NCBI GenBank assembly: GCA_029906195.1
Contig: JARWSJ010000002.1
Location: forward strand, 186,001-250,000
DNA length: 64,000 bases
Direction of reading: 5' to 3'
Source: Chitinophagaceae bacterium 26-R-25
Lineage (GTDB): Bacteria; Bacteroidota; Bacteroidia; Chitinophagales; Chitinophagaceae
This document shows, piece by piece, positions 1-10,500 of the stretch. A program made the translations under genes and the position numbers. Positions within the stretch are counted from its first letter, which is position 1. Each line of letters begins with the position of its first letter. Under the pieces are notes generated by a model. It worked only from the letters and a program-made list of their open reading frames with translations, ran no database searches and was not told the DNA's origin.

Positions 1-131
1 GCATAGGCGATGCATCTAATATTTTTGTGCCATAATCATCAAAGGGTTTCTTTTGTCAATATTTGCTTTACTTTGCTTTACTCTACTTGCATTAAACCAT
101 TAGTAAAATGTTCGACCCAAAGCCGTATTCG

Positions 132-1517
132 ATGAAAATTCTTGCTGTTGTTATTGGACTGCTGTTTATGATCTCCTGCTCCCGGAGTTCGCAGGTGAAG
201 CCTGACCAACACATCCGAAACATTGATAGTTTTGCTGTTGTAGTGGTAGACCGGCAGCCCACCAGTGGCGTCATTCAATGGAGTGTGGCAAAAAATATTC
301 ACAATGCAGATACCGTTAAATATAAGATTGAACTCAATGGGCGTTTTGTTGACAGCAATCTTCTGCAATTGAGAGATACTATACGCTCGCTGAGCCCGGA
401 TACAACGTATTATGGCCGTGTCTACGCTTATACGAAGTCGGGTGACACAGCATCTGCGCCCTTTGCGTTGGAGATGGCAAAAGGGTATATCTTTTTGGGA
501 GGTACCGACAATAGTCTTTACTGTTATGAAATCTATTCAGGGAAAAGAATATGGAAATCAGAAACTCACGTTATCAGCGGCAATGCTATAGATATACCCA
601 CCGTTGAAAATAATGTATTGTATGTCAATGATGCTAATTCAAGCATCGTGGCATTTGATGCTAAAACGGGTGCAAAAAAATGGAAGAATATATTTGATGT
701 TTCCCCGCATGTCTTTGCCAACCAGTCCAACCCATTGTACATTAATGGCAGATTGTATACAACCATGAACAACGGCATTTATGCCCTTAACGCTAGTACC
801 GGGGATACCATATGGCGTTACCCTACGGCCGACAATTTTGCTAATAACCCTGTAATGGCTGGTAATATATTGATAACGTCTACTCCCCATAGTGAAGGTA
901 CAATGCTGGCGGTGCGGGCAGAAACGGGGGCTAAGCTCTGGGAACGTGAATATTCGACATCCGTTTGTATAAACCCTGTCGTTTACAATAATCTGGTTAT
1001 ATCTTATACATCTGCAGGTACGTTATTTGCCTTCAAGCCCGAAACAGGCGAAGTTGCATGGTCGAAGCAGACTGTACGGGGTTTCGGTGCACCAATAATT
1101 TACAAGGACCTTGTAATCTTGCAAACAGGCGGTCAGGTTTTGGCACTAAAGGCCGCAGATGGAACGAATGTATGGAGCTACTCTTATAGTTCCTCTTCTG
1201 TATCCTCTCCTTGCGTAGGCAATGACATGGTATATTTTTCTGTACCCGGTAAAGCGGTCGCTTTAAAAGCTGCTACTGGTGAGTTGGCCTGGGAGCGACT
1301 GTATGGGTCGCCAGCTGAGTGGTCAACCCCCATCTGTGTGAAAAGCAGAGTTTATTTTGGACATAATGTTCTTTGGGGTTATGGTACGTGGGTATTGAGC
1401 GCTGCCACCGGCGAAGTTGTTGCCAACATTGCGGGTGACGTACAGCAAGAGGGAGGGAACGCGATTGTTTATGACGACACGACCTATTATTTGCCCGAAA
1501 GTGGAATGGTACAATAG
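132..1517 (+). CDS. PQQ-like beta-propeller lipoprotein
   Basis: Seen: a signal peptide with a lipobox-like M-I-S-C (Cys16 from this start), an Fn3-like beta-sandwich over about residues 28-115, then roughly eight PQQ/quinoprotein-type blades of the form Y-x-x-D/N-x-x-G-x-x-x-A-x-x-x-x-T-G-x-x-x-W. The ATG at 132 is preferred over an in-frame ATG at 108 because it places the hydrophobic signal right after a Lys. Family knowledge: such lipoproteins are envelope-anchored and usually non-enzymatic, either scaffolds (BamB-like) or binding proteins. Bound PQQ is not implied, since the repeat is structural. Monocistronic; followed by a palindromic terminator. Substrate or partner unknown. Confidence 0.85.
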   Translation: MKILAVVIGLLFMISCSRSSQVKPDQHIRNIDSFAVVVVDRQPTSGVIQWSVAKNIHNADTVKYKIELNGRFVDSNLLQLRDTIRSLSPDTTYYGRVYAYTKSGDTASAPFALEMAKGYIFLGGTDNSLYCYEIYSGKRIWKSETHVISGNAIDIPTVENNVLYVNDANSSIVAFDAKTGAKKWKNIFDVSPHVFANQSNPLYINGRLYTTMNNGIYALNASTGDTIWRYPTADNFANNPVMAGNILITSTPHSEGTMLAVRAETGAKLWEREYSTSVCINPVVYNNLVISYTSAGTLFAFKPETGEVAWSKQTVRGFGAPIIYKDLVILQTGGQVLALKAADGTNVWSYSYSSSSVSSPCVGNDMVYFSVPGKAVALKAATGELAWERLYGSPAEWSTPICVKSRVYFGHNVLWGYGTWVLSAATGEVVANIAGDVQQEGGNAIVYDDTTYYLPESGMVQ

Positions 1518-1567
1518 TGTCTCGAAACAGTATAGCGGTGCTTTATTTACAGTATTTTTCGATTTTT

Positions 1568-1600
1568 AGTCAGCGTATACGCTGACTTTTTGTTTGTTTT
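1568..1600 (+). terminator. Palindromic terminator after PQQ-propeller gene
   Basis: A perfect 20-bp palindrome (1568-1587, AGTCAGCGTATACGCTGACT) is followed by a T-rich tract. It lies between convergent genes, so it can end transcription from the left. A second, looser hairpin (gtatactgaca ... tgtcaatgtatat, about 1610-1645) follows and may serve the opposite gene. Confidence 0.7.
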
Positions 1601-1671
1601 TGTAAGAATGTATACTGACATCAATTTTACTTTTGTCAATGTATATGCTTACTTTCATTTTACCTCATTTC

Positions 1672-2349
1672 CTACAACATATTCTTATCAATCAGCTCCA
1701 GCACATTATACGCTCTTTTTTCGAATGAATTTTCAAGAACGGCATTGATGATTTTTGTTACGCCATTCACGTACGAATCATGCCCTAACACTTTTGTTTC
1801 AATGGTAACCTGGTCCGGTCCATCTTCAATGGTTATTTTGTGATAGGCATGTTTGTCAAGATATGCTGCGGGTATGCCAACTTCATTTAACTGAGCATCT
1901 GCTTCTCTTATTGACTTGATATCAGTCGAAGGAAAATTCAATGAATGTGCAAAATTGTAGGCAGTTCCCGGAACAGACTCTTTTGCAGACTGATGAGATT
2001 CTATGATAGAGATCTTGTCTTTTGAAAAATAATGTCCGTATAGTTTCAACATGTTCATTGTCTTCAATAATAAAATCGAAGTGTTGGGGCATACAATCAA
2101 AGTAAAATCAGCTGCCATGCTTTCTGTTAAAAGTCCGGTTGAAAGCTCTATGAATATTGATCCGGTTTTTTTGCAAAACTCAATGCACTCATCCAATTGT
2201 CTGCCAGAGCCTGCGTGAACGATAATTGTTTTCTCGTTTGTTGTAGCATAATCAGTTTCCCACTTCAATACATCGCAGGATGGAAATGACGATGGAGCCG
2301 ATAGTATTGCGTTTGCTAATTTGCCTGAACCTACGATGAATATTTTCAT
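1672..2349 (-). CDS. Dihydrodipicolinate reductase-like (DapB-fold) oxidoreductase
   Basis: 225 residues with a Rossmann nucleotide-binding start (IVGSGKLA, residues 5-12) and a DapB-like catalytic segment E-S-H-Q-x-x-K-x-x-x-P-G-T-A at 117-130. In DapB this segment is H-H-x-x-K-x-D-x-P-S-G-T-A, so His119, Lys123 and the G-T pair are kept while the second His and the Asp are changed. The family reduces dihydrodipicolinate with NAD(P)H in lysine/diaminopimelate synthesis. The changed motif and the absence of dap neighbours suggest a divergent paralogue, possibly acting on another substrate, not necessarily the housekeeping enzyme. 40 bp separate it from the upstream DinB gene on the same strand, so co-transcription is likely. 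Confidence 0.7.
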   Translation of the reverse strand: MKIFIVGSGKLANAILSAPSSFPSCDVLKWETDYATTNEKTIIVHAGSGRQLDECIEFCKKTGSIFIELSTGLLTESMAADFTLIVCPNTSILLLKTMNMLKLYGHYFSKDKISIIESHQSAKESVPGTAYNFAHSLNFPSTDIKSIREADAQLNEVGIPAAYLDKHAYHKITIEDGPDQVTIETKVLGHDSYVNGVTKIINAVLENSFEKRAYNVLELIDKNML

Positions 2350-2389
2350 TTTGCTTTCTTAAAATGGAGTTGGGTTGTGATACGCAAAA

Positions 2390-2911
2390 TTAATCGTTGC
2401 CAGTCAGTTGTTGCAGAAAAATGTCAATCCTTGCTTTTTGCCTCAGGTGATGACGAAAATGCATCTCTGCAAATTGCATCCAATCCTCTGCTGCAAAATA
2501 ATTTAAGCCCGGATGTTTGGTCTTTCCTTTAAAATCACTTTTTGCCATTAATAACGCTGTTGCATTCATTTTCATTTTTAAAGAAATCAGGTCAGAATGT
2601 AAGTGGTCCTTGCTTGTTGGCTGCGGGGTGGATGCATTTTCCGGCGGCCCCTCAATCAATTGATCTGGAAAGGTATTGTGACGGAACATCTCTTTTGCAT
2701 CGTCTGTTGCTTCTTCATTTAAGAAATCGTTATTCGATATGCAAATGCTGATTTGATCGATATAAAAATCTGTGTTTTCCAAAAGATGCATGTATAACTG
2801 GCCGAGTGACCAGCTTTCAGCTGAAGGTTTAGTGCAAAGCTGTTCAAGGGTGTAATGATCCAACGCTGCAATCCAGTAATCTATTATATGATTAAAGTCA
2901 TCTATTAGCAT
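2390..2911 (-). CDS. DinB-family four-helix-bundle protein
   Basis: 173 residues. The DinB/YfiT signature is visible: S-W-S-L-G-Q-x-x-x-H-L near residues 34-43 and a C-terminal H-F-R-H-H-x-R-Q helix at 151-158. In the family a His triad from these helices binds a divalent metal, and members act as thiol-dependent S-transferases or remain uncharacterised. It lies upstream of the DapB-like gene on the same strand. Another DinB gene occurs in this window (25603-26244), but the two are clearly diverged. The family call is firm; the substrate is unknown. Confidence 0.8.
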   Translation of the reverse strand: MLIDDFNHIIDYWIAALDHYTLEQLCTKPSAESWSLGQLYMHLLENTDFYIDQISICISNNDFLNEEATDDAKEMFRHNTFPDQLIEGPPENASTPQPTSKDHLHSDLISLKMKMNATALLMAKSDFKGKTKHPGLNYFAAEDWMQFAEMHFRHHLRQKARIDIFLQQLTGND

Positions 2912-3543
2912 AATGAAACATAAATAGTTCCGAGAAAATTTGTGCTTATCAAAGCTAAAATAAATATAGAAGTAAGTAAATATAGAAACACCGGAAAGCA
3001 GCTGGATGGACGATGATGCGGGTTACAAAGTAGAATGCCAATTTGTGGTATTGGCATCAAATGGGTATTTGTCATAGTTATCTTGGGCTATTGATTTACA
3101 AATTACCAAAAGAACGATAGAATGTAATTGCTGCGATGGAGTTAATATGAAGGATTAGTCAACTTGAAACTTATTAACATAAGGGCGCGAGGTGAAATAT
3201 AAAACTACCCATACTAACGTTTATGATACTGCGCATAATAAATTTCATTTTTAATCAAGTGTAAAAACGACCCGTAAACAGCCTGCCTATTACCACTTTG
3301 TGGTATTGGCAAAACAAATGTTTTCATTTTCCTTTGTGCGAATTTGTGATGCCCTAATTGTTACGAATGCTTTTGATAGTGTGTCATGCGTGGATTGGTT
3401 GTGACAATATGAGCATTTTGATTTTAAACCTAACAAATTAGCAATGCAACGTTTGGGTTAAAGCGGATGTCTAGTTTGTTTTGTTAACAAAATGCTTGTT
3501 CAGTAAGCATTTGAAGAAATTGATTGATCGTAGTTGGAAGTTT
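2912..3543. other. Gene-free interval with a repeated hairpin motif
   Basis: About 630 bp with no credible coding sequence between divergent genes. It contains an imperfect hairpin TGCCAAT...ATTGGCA at 3036-3056. Its right half (tttgtggtattggc) recurs at 3298-3310 within another small hairpin (accactttgtggt). The promoter of the polysaccharide locus presumably lies here, but no clear -33/-7 pair was assigned. Confidence 0.5.
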
Positions 3544-4347
3544 ATGAAAAACCTTGACTTTATAACCCTTATTCCTTGTTATAATAATATAGAAGGTTTA
3601 AAACGTTCTATAAGAACTATCTCATACTCTCCTGACAAATGCGCAATCCTCGTTGTTGACGACGGCAGCAACACCGCAGTTTCCCTCGAAACAATTGAAG
3701 AACAAACATCAATTCCTGTTTTTTTAATAAGACTTACGGAAAATAAAGGCATCACCGAAGCGCTAAATGCCGGATTAGGGTGGATATTGAATAATTGCCA
3801 TAAAGTAAAATATATCTCAAGATTAGATTGTGGCGATGAGTGCGCAGCTGACAGGTTTTACAAGCAAGTAGGTTTTCTGGATACCAATGAACAAGTTGCA
3901 ATTGTTGGCAGTTGGTGCAAGTTTAAAAACCTTGCCACCGGCGATTCTTATCAATACAAAACGCCTGTGGAACATAATTCTATTATCCGAAAAATGCATT
4001 TTAAGAATGTGTTTATTCATCCAACGGTAATGTGGAGAACGGACATAACCAGGCAAATCGGATTGTATCCGATGACTTATCCTCACGCTGAGGACTATGG
4101 TTTTTTTTATAAAATTTTGGGTAAATATAAAACAGCGGTCATCGCGGAATATTTGATGACTTGTGAAATAACCCTCAATGGGATCTCATTAAAGAACAGA
4201 AAGGAACAGTTGAAAAGCAGAATTGAAGTAGTGAAGAAATATGGAAGCTCAAAAATTTTAACATTTTTAGGCACAATGAAACTGTTAATATTGATGTTGA
4301 TTCCGTCAACCCTATTACTAACCCTTAAGCATAAGTTATTTAATTAA
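3544..4347 (+). CDS. Family 2 glycosyltransferase
   Basis: 267 residues from the ATG at 3544. An in-frame TTG at 3481 would add 21 residues that do not resemble the family. GT2/GT-A hallmarks are seen: the nucleotide-binding start T-L-I-P-C-Y-N-N, V-V-D-D-G-S-N, and a metal-binding D-x-D-like R-L-D-C-G-D. A hydrophobic helix at the C-terminus (about residues 240-262) suggests membrane association. It is the first gene of a same-strand run of glycosyltransferases ending in an ABC exporter, so it likely transfers one sugar of the locus polysaccharide at the inner membrane. Sugar specificity cannot be read. Confidence 0.85.
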   Translation: MKNLDFITLIPCYNNIEGLKRSIRTISYSPDKCAILVVDDGSNTAVSLETIEEQTSIPVFLIRLTENKGITEALNAGLGWILNNCHKVKYISRLDCGDECAADRFYKQVGFLDTNEQVAIVGSWCKFKNLATGDSYQYKTPVEHNSIIRKMHFKNVFIHPTVMWRTDITRQIGLYPMTYPHAEDYGFFYKILGKYKTAVIAEYLMTCEITLNGISLKNRKEQLKSRIEVVKKYGSSKILTFLGTMKLLILMLIPSTLLLTLKHKLFN

Positions 4348-4396
4348 ACCGAACCAAGTAGAAAAACCGACAGACTAAATACTAAACCTAGCATCC

Positions 4397-5494
4397 ATGA
4401 TCATCGTACACATTGCTGAGGCATTTGCCGGAGGCATATCTACGTTTTTAAAACTCCTTATTGAAAATATGCCCCATGACAGGCATATTATAATTCATGG
4501 TGAACGCCCCCAGGTTGCTAAGTTTGAAGACCTCAAGAAAGACTTTAATTATCCAAATGTTGAGTTTATAAGATGGAATTCTGCACAACGTAGCATTCAT
4601 CCTGTAAAGGATGCTAAAGCATTTGTAGAATTATATAAAATATTGTGCCAGGTCAAAAAAACGGGTGTTGATGCTATTCACCTTCATTCCTCAAAAAGTG
4701 GTTTTATTGGTCGCATGGTTTGCAAAGCGCTGCGTTTCCCTAATGTGATCTATACGCCAAATGGTGCGCCTTTCATGGTTGGCAAAAGTGTTTTCTCAAA
4801 CACAATGTATAAAGCGCTGGAGAGACTTGGCTCTTCGTTTGGCGGCAAAGTTGTTTGCTGTAGTGAGTCGGAAAGAGTGGCCTACGCAAAGGTTGGTATC
4901 AAAGCAGTAACCATTAACAATGGTATAAATCTTACGAAAGATTCGGATAACATTTCAACATATATAGATTCAAGTAAGTTTCGCATAGCATTTAGTGGTA
5001 GAATATTGGATCAAAAGAATCCGGCCTTGTTCAATAAAATCGCATCCTACTTTGTTGATCTTCCTCAGTTTGAGTTTATCTGGGTAGGAGATGGTCCTGA
5101 TGCGAAATTGCTGAAGTCGCCCAACATAAAAATAACGGGATGGTTGCAGCAGCATGAAGCGAAGCAGATTATAAAGGCGAGTCACATTTATTTATCGACG
5201 GCAAAATTTGAAGGGTTATCATTTTCAGTGCTGGAAGCATTGGCAATGAAGAAACCTGTGCTGCTTACAGATTGTATAGGTAATTGTGATATGATCAAAG
5301 ATGGCCTGAACGGTGATTTATATAAAGATGCACATGATGCAATAAATAAAATTCTTCAATACTATAACAACATGGATATGCTCAGCATTATGGGTAGGAA
5401 CTCTATGGAGTATTGTTATGATGAATTCGATATTAAAGATACACAGTCTCAGTATCGCAGTTTATACAGGGGGGCACCAATTTCGCAACAGTAA
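4397..5494 (+). CDS. Family 4 (GT-B) glycosyltransferase
   Basis: 365 residues beginning M-I-I-V-H-I-A-E-A-F-A-G-G-I-S-T with the glycine-rich acceptor loop of GT4 enzymes. The donor-binding half has F-S-G-R-I-L-D-Q-K-N-P and a C-terminal E-G-L-S-F-S-V-L-E-A-L (the EX7E-type nucleotide-sugar site). It is a cytoplasmic retaining transferase in the polysaccharide locus. It ends 11 bp before a short coiled-coil gene whose C-terminal tail matches that of the next GT4. This pair could therefore be a split counterpart of the fused enzyme at 5870-7492. Confidence 0.88.
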   Translation: MIIVHIAEAFAGGISTFLKLLIENMPHDRHIIIHGERPQVAKFEDLKKDFNYPNVEFIRWNSAQRSIHPVKDAKAFVELYKILCQVKKTGVDAIHLHSSKSGFIGRMVCKALRFPNVIYTPNGAPFMVGKSVFSNTMYKALERLGSSFGGKVVCCSESERVAYAKVGIKAVTINNGINLTKDSDNISTYIDSSKFRIAFSGRILDQKNPALFNKIASYFVDLPQFEFIWVGDGPDAKLLKSPNIKITGWLQQHEAKQIIKASHIYLSTAKFEGLSFSVLEALAMKKPVLLTDCIGNCDMIKDGLNGDLYKDAHDAINKILQYYNNMDMLSIMGRNSMEYCYDEFDIKDTQSQYRSLYRGAPISQQ

Positions 5495-5505
5495 TCTTTT
5501 GCAAT

Positions 5506-5835
5506 ATGAATGAGTTAGATAAATTTTCTGAAGACCTGTCACTTATCCGCAATCACATCGAAGGTGATTTGCAGGACAAGCAGAAACTTATTGAACGTCT
5601 TCAGGAGGCCATTGAATCGCTGATTGAGCAGAGAAAAGATTTGCAGGAGAAAATGGAAAAGCAGAGCGAAGAACTTTCTTCAGCAAAGCAGCTTGCAGAA
5701 GCGAAGAAGCAGCTGGTGGATAAATTAATTGGAGATATAACGAGCTTAAAACAGAACATAGATTGGTATAAGAGGACATATGAGCAAAGAAGTTTCCTGG
5801 GAACGATAAAGGAAAAAATATTGAAGAAAACTTAG
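5506..5835 (+). CDS. Orphan coiled-coil protein with glycosyltransferase-type tail
   Basis: 109 residues, almost entirely heptad-rich coiled coil (about residues 1-85: Glu/Lys/Gln with Leu/Ile spacing). It ends in D-W-Y-K-R-T-Y-E-Q-R-S-F-L-G-T-I-K-E-K. Nearly the same tail (S-W-Y-H-A-T-Y-E-S-R-S-F-L-G-V-V-K-D-K) closes the next gene, where it is fused to a glycosyltransferase. No catalytic domain is visible. Inference: a scaffold or oligomerisation subunit that tethers the preceding GT4 to its partners, perhaps setting chain length or holding enzymes at the membrane through the basic amphipathic tail. Confidence 0.75.
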   Translation: MNELDKFSEDLSLIRNHIEGDLQDKQKLIERLQEAIESLIEQRKDLQEKMEKQSEELSSAKQLAEAKKQLVDKLIGDITSLKQNIDWYKRTYEQRSFLGTIKEKILKKT

Positions 5836-5869
5836 TGATACCGATTTTCAAATAAAGTGGTTACAAGCA

Positions 5870-7492
5870 ATGAATAGTAAGGCGATTTTGGTTATAACTG
5901 AAAATTTTGCATTTGGAGGACTGGAAACTCAACTGTATGGCTATTTCCGACAATTAAAAAAAAGTGGGTACAAAATAATACTTGCTACCGGTGAAAAGGT
6001 TGCTGTTGATAATCCATATATAGAGCTTGTTGATGAAATGCTTTCAGGACTTTCACTGTCTGGCGGTGTAAATAACATTGAGTTTAATAACACCTATTTG
6101 CAGATATGTAGGATCATCGACGATCATGGTGTGGGAGTTATCCACTGTCAACCTTTCTTTGCATTTCTACCTGCCTTTTTTGCATCTCAGGAAAAGAGGG
6201 TTCCATTTATTTATAGTCTTCACGGCCCCGTATCGTTCACGTACATTGAAAATCCCTTACATGAATTTCTTTTAAAAGCGATGGTCTTACAATATGCATC
6301 TATAGTGCATTGCGTCTCTCCCGAAATGGTTACGATGAGTTTACCATTTACTGCTTCCAATGCCTTTCTGGTCCCCAACCTTGTAGATACAGAAATACTA
6401 GCTCCAGTCGACAGAGAGGATCATGCCGTAAATGCGAATAATGAATGGGCTATTTTTAGCAGGCTTGATGAGACTAAGAATAAAGGGATAATAGATTTCA
6501 TTCAAAAAACGGCCAACTCCGGCATTTCCAAGATTGATATATACGGCGATGGACCGGCGCGTAAACAATTAGAAGACTTTATTTCCAATAATCAAAGTGG
6601 CGCTGTTGTAGAACTGAAAGGATTTTACAAATTAGAACCGGAACTACTTTCAAAATATACCGGCATTGCTGGTATGGGACGGGTGGTTCTCGAAGCTCTT
6701 AGCACTGGCAAGCCTTGCATTTTAATTGGCTATGATGGAGTTAAAGGTCTTATTGACAAAGAACTTTTTGAATTTTCATCTACATGGAATTTCTCGGGAA
6801 GAGGATTGAAAACAATTTCCGCAGATCAGGTATTGGCTGATCTTGAAAAGCTGGAAGCACATAGCGAGCAATATTCTTTAAGGGAACTTGTCGTCGCTAA
6901 TCATGACGAGCTTAAGCATTGGGGCCCATTCATCAACAAGCTTAATAACCTTGCGTTTAGAGAGTATTCTTTTGCAAAAAATATTTTCGACAGTATTAAA
7001 ATTCTGGAAAATCCAGAGGAGCCGATTCTATATAGTCAATCGTTACCGAATAAAATATTTGAAATGCTTTCGTTGGACGTTGAAGATCCAAACAGCAAAT
7101 TAAGCGCAGCGTTCTTAAAACAAAAAAGCATTTCTTCACTACAATCGGAACGTGATCGTTTGGAAAAAGACAATCAAAGGTTAATGTCTGAAATGAGTAA
7201 TTTGTCAAACGACTTGAGCAATAATAGAATCAGTTTGCAAAAAGCAAATGCAAAAGTGGGTGTGTGCGATTTATTGGAAGAGGAATTGAAAGAAAAGGTA
7301 ATGCTGATTGAGGAATTGAGACGCGATAATGAAAAGGAATTGATCGCGAGAAAGGATCTCGAAAAATCTTTAGAAGATTTTACACATCGAATTCAACAAT
7401 TGGAGAAAAGTGTTTCATGGTATCATGCGACCTATGAAAGCAGAAGTTTTCTGGGGGTTGTCAAGGATAAAGCTTTTAAAAAAATAAAATAA
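5870..7492 (+). CDS. GT4 glycosyltransferase with C-terminal coiled coil
   Basis: 540 residues. The N-terminal GT-B glycosyltransferase (about residues 1-330) shows F-A-F-G-G-L-E-T-Q, an I-Y-G-D-G-P donor site and R-V-V-L-E-A-L-S-T-G-K-P. A long linker follows, then a coiled coil (about 425-520) ending with the tail S-W-Y-H-A-T-Y-E-S-R-S-F-L-G. The segment before VVLEAL is compact (S-K-Y-T-G-I-A-G-M-G-R): the usual 'A-D-I/V' strand preceding the EX7E motif seems shortened, so activity should not be assumed. Same-strand polysaccharide cluster; the coiled coil likely mediates assembly with other transferases. Confidence 0.82.
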   Translation: MNSKAILVITENFAFGGLETQLYGYFRQLKKSGYKIILATGEKVAVDNPYIELVDEMLSGLSLSGGVNNIEFNNTYLQICRIIDDHGVGVIHCQPFFAFLPAFFASQEKRVPFIYSLHGPVSFTYIENPLHEFLLKAMVLQYASIVHCVSPEMVTMSLPFTASNAFLVPNLVDTEILAPVDREDHAVNANNEWAIFSRLDETKNKGIIDFIQKTANSGISKIDIYGDGPARKQLEDFISNNQSGAVVELKGFYKLEPELLSKYTGIAGMGRVVLEALSTGKPCILIGYDGVKGLIDKELFEFSSTWNFSGRGLKTISADQVLADLEKLEAHSEQYSLRELVVANHDELKHWGPFINKLNNLAFREYSFAKNIFDSIKILENPEEPILYSQSLPNKIFEMLSLDVEDPNSKLSAAFLKQKSISSLQSERDRLEKDNQRLMSEMSNLSNDLSNNRISLQKANAKVGVCDLLEEELKEKVMLIEELRRDNEKELIARKDLEKSLEDFTHRIQQLEKSVSWYHATYESRSFLGVVKDKAFKKIK

Positions 7493-7524
7493 TTCCTGAA
7501 TTTTTTGATAAAGAGACTGGGCGC

Positions 7525-10500
7525 ATGAGTAATACAATTAAGACTAAAGTTGGAATAGTAATCGTATCGTATAATGCTTCACTGGCAGTACGTGTAACGT
7601 TGGCCAGTTTAAGGCAGGCAAAAAATGATGTTGCGTACGAACTACTTTTGATTGACAATGCATCGGAACCTAAGGAGTACAAAGAAATTCTTGCGGCATT
7701 TAATAAACATACAGCGAACGCAAAGCTTCCATGGGAAGTTGTAAGACTAGAAAAGAACAAAGGATTTTCCGGCGGCAATAATGTGGGAATCGAGAAGTTT
7801 CTGAAGGACCCTACAATTACTCATATATGTCTTTTGAATAGTGATGTAATCGTTTCAGATTGTTGGTTGGACAACCTTGTTGCAAAGAACAAACATATTA
7901 TCAGTGCAGTAACGAATAAGGCTGATAGCGAGCAGTGCGTTCCGACCGACTATTCCTTTCAGCTGGACCACAATTGCTTCAATTTGTCATCGGAAGAAAT
8001 AACAGCAACATGTTTTAATACGATTAACTCATTTTCTCAGGATTGGCACAATGCCTGGAAGGGGAATTTGGTAAAAGCTGAAGCAACGTTTTTTTGTGTG
8101 CTTTTGTCAAAAGAGCTTGTTGAAAAGGTGGGTCTGTTGGATGAAACTTTTTTTCCCGGAGGTTATGAAGATGATGATTATTGTTTAAGGGTATTGAATG
8201 AAGGGTATGATATCTTTTTAGCCAGGGATGTCTTTATACATCATTTTGGATCTGCATCTTTTGGCCAATTGCAAAGTTCATACTTCAGTGAAAAGGCGTC
8301 AAAAAATAAATTGTACTTAGAAAGGAAGCATAATATCAAATGCAAAAGGCGGCCGGAGAAACCTGTGGTGTCGTTTGAGTTGGACGTTCTGTTTGCACTT
8401 GAGAAAAAAGAGAACCACCACCTTCAGGCTAAATACTTGACGCTTTATAATGAAAACATCTCTGCACTGGTAAATCATTTAGAGTCTGAGTTTTCGGCAA
8501 TACATCCGCATTTGTTGGCTTGTGGACAAGATGTTCCTGATGATTTGCATGATAAAACCAGCAAGGCGAAAGCATGGGGGAGTTTGAAAGAGTTGTGGGA
8601 GGAAGTTTGTTATGATATCAGCAAAGGATTTGATAATGCGGAAGTCTCTGATGCCCAGATCGGGATCATTCGAGAAAAATTAGACGAACTGTGTAGTGCT
8701 GTATATCTAAAGGCTGAAGCAAATATCGAAACTGTTGTTTTTCTGCAGGCTGCTGGTGTGTTTGGTGGGGGTATTTCTGCAAAACAGAAAACAAGTTTTC
8801 AAAAATTGAAATGGATAGCCAGCAAGGGAATTCCATTTTTGTACAACCTGAGGGGAATCGTTTTTTTGGGAGGCTATCCTTATACCGAAAGAGAAAAGGA
8901 TGGGTATTTTCAAAGGATCAAAGTTATTGATCAACTGTTTGAAGACAAATGGAGAATCTATGTAGATCACATGAACCTGGCTAGTCAACCGAACTGGTAT
9001 GACAGGCCTGCACCGAAAACGATTGTTTTCCATATGAATAATCATAAACACAAATGGTTTATGAAGTTGATTGTTTATATGTGTGTATTGAAATGCCGGA
9101 GAGTCTATTCCCATAGTGTGCTAAGGATGAACGATAGCAATTTTGGAAGAATATTTAATTGGCCCGGAATTACCAAGGTCATTGACATTCATGGTGTTGT
9201 TCCGGAAGAATTTAGAATGCATAATGATTTTTTTAGCGCAGGTATATACGACGGACATGAGAAGCGTGCAATAGAAAAAGCTGATAAAGTAATTGTGGTA
9301 ACAAGGGCGATGCAAAGATATTTTGAACAGAAGTATCAATTGACATTCGATTCCGCAAAAACAATAGTGCTTCCGATTTTCCCAAATATCGACGCACTGG
9401 CTCAGAATAAAATATATCCGGATGGCAAACCAATTGTCGTTTATGCGGGAGGAACCCACAAATGGCAACAGGTTCCAAAGATGCTGGATGCAATGAACGC
9501 AACGAAAGAAAAATGCGTTCACAAATTTTTCTGTCCCAACCCGGCAGAGGTGTTGGCAATGATGGACGATGAATTAAAAAGTCATCCAAATGTTGAGATC
9601 GATACAAAGCCGTTTGTTGAATTGCTGTCGGTATATGAGGAATGTCACTATGGCTTTATTCTACGCGAAGATCATATAGTGAACCGGGCAGCCTGCCCTA
9701 CCAAATTGGTGGAATATGTGGCGAAAGGCATTGTTCCTATAGTTGATTCTGTAGAGTTGGGTGATTTTAAAGAAATGGGAATGCGGGCCATTACTTTGCA
9801 GGATTTTATTTCCGGAAAAATTCCTACGGAGGAACAACGAAATGAAATGGCAAAGGCCAACTACATGCTGTATATCAGGCTGCACGAAATTAATAACGAA
9901 GGAAAGAATACGCTTCAGCAAACGTTGAATGGGAATAAGAGCCCTAAATCTTTATCGACGTCAGCCAGGCAGATTGCTAAAAAAATGTTCCCGAAAAATA
10001 CATTCAGAGGCAAAGCGTTGAGAAAGATTTTTCTTAAAGGGAATAACGAAAACGCTTCCAGCAACGAAATAGCGGGTGCGCAGCAGGTGGTGAATCAAAT
10101 CAAAACTGTTAACACAAGTCAGCATATTTCTGTTTCAAAAGAACCGGTAAATAAGTGCGACGTCGTGGTGCAGGTAAATAGTTTTTTAGTTGGTGGGCTG
10201 GAGAATGTTGTTCTTGCCCAAATCGAAACGTTTATAGAGGCCGGATACACTGTGAATCTCCTGATCCTCGGTGAAGCCGGCGCAGCAGCAGAACTGGCCA
10301 AAGAAAAGGGCATAGCTCTTTACGTAAGAACTTACAGTGAAGAAGATTACAAGTATTTTCTGGAGCAGTCTTCAGCGAAAATAGTAATAAGCCATTATTC
10401 TATTTATGGTACCGAAATATGCAAACAGCTTGGTATCTTTTTATTGCAGGTAATTCATAACACCTACATGTGGTTTAACAACGAGGAGTTAATTGAGTTT

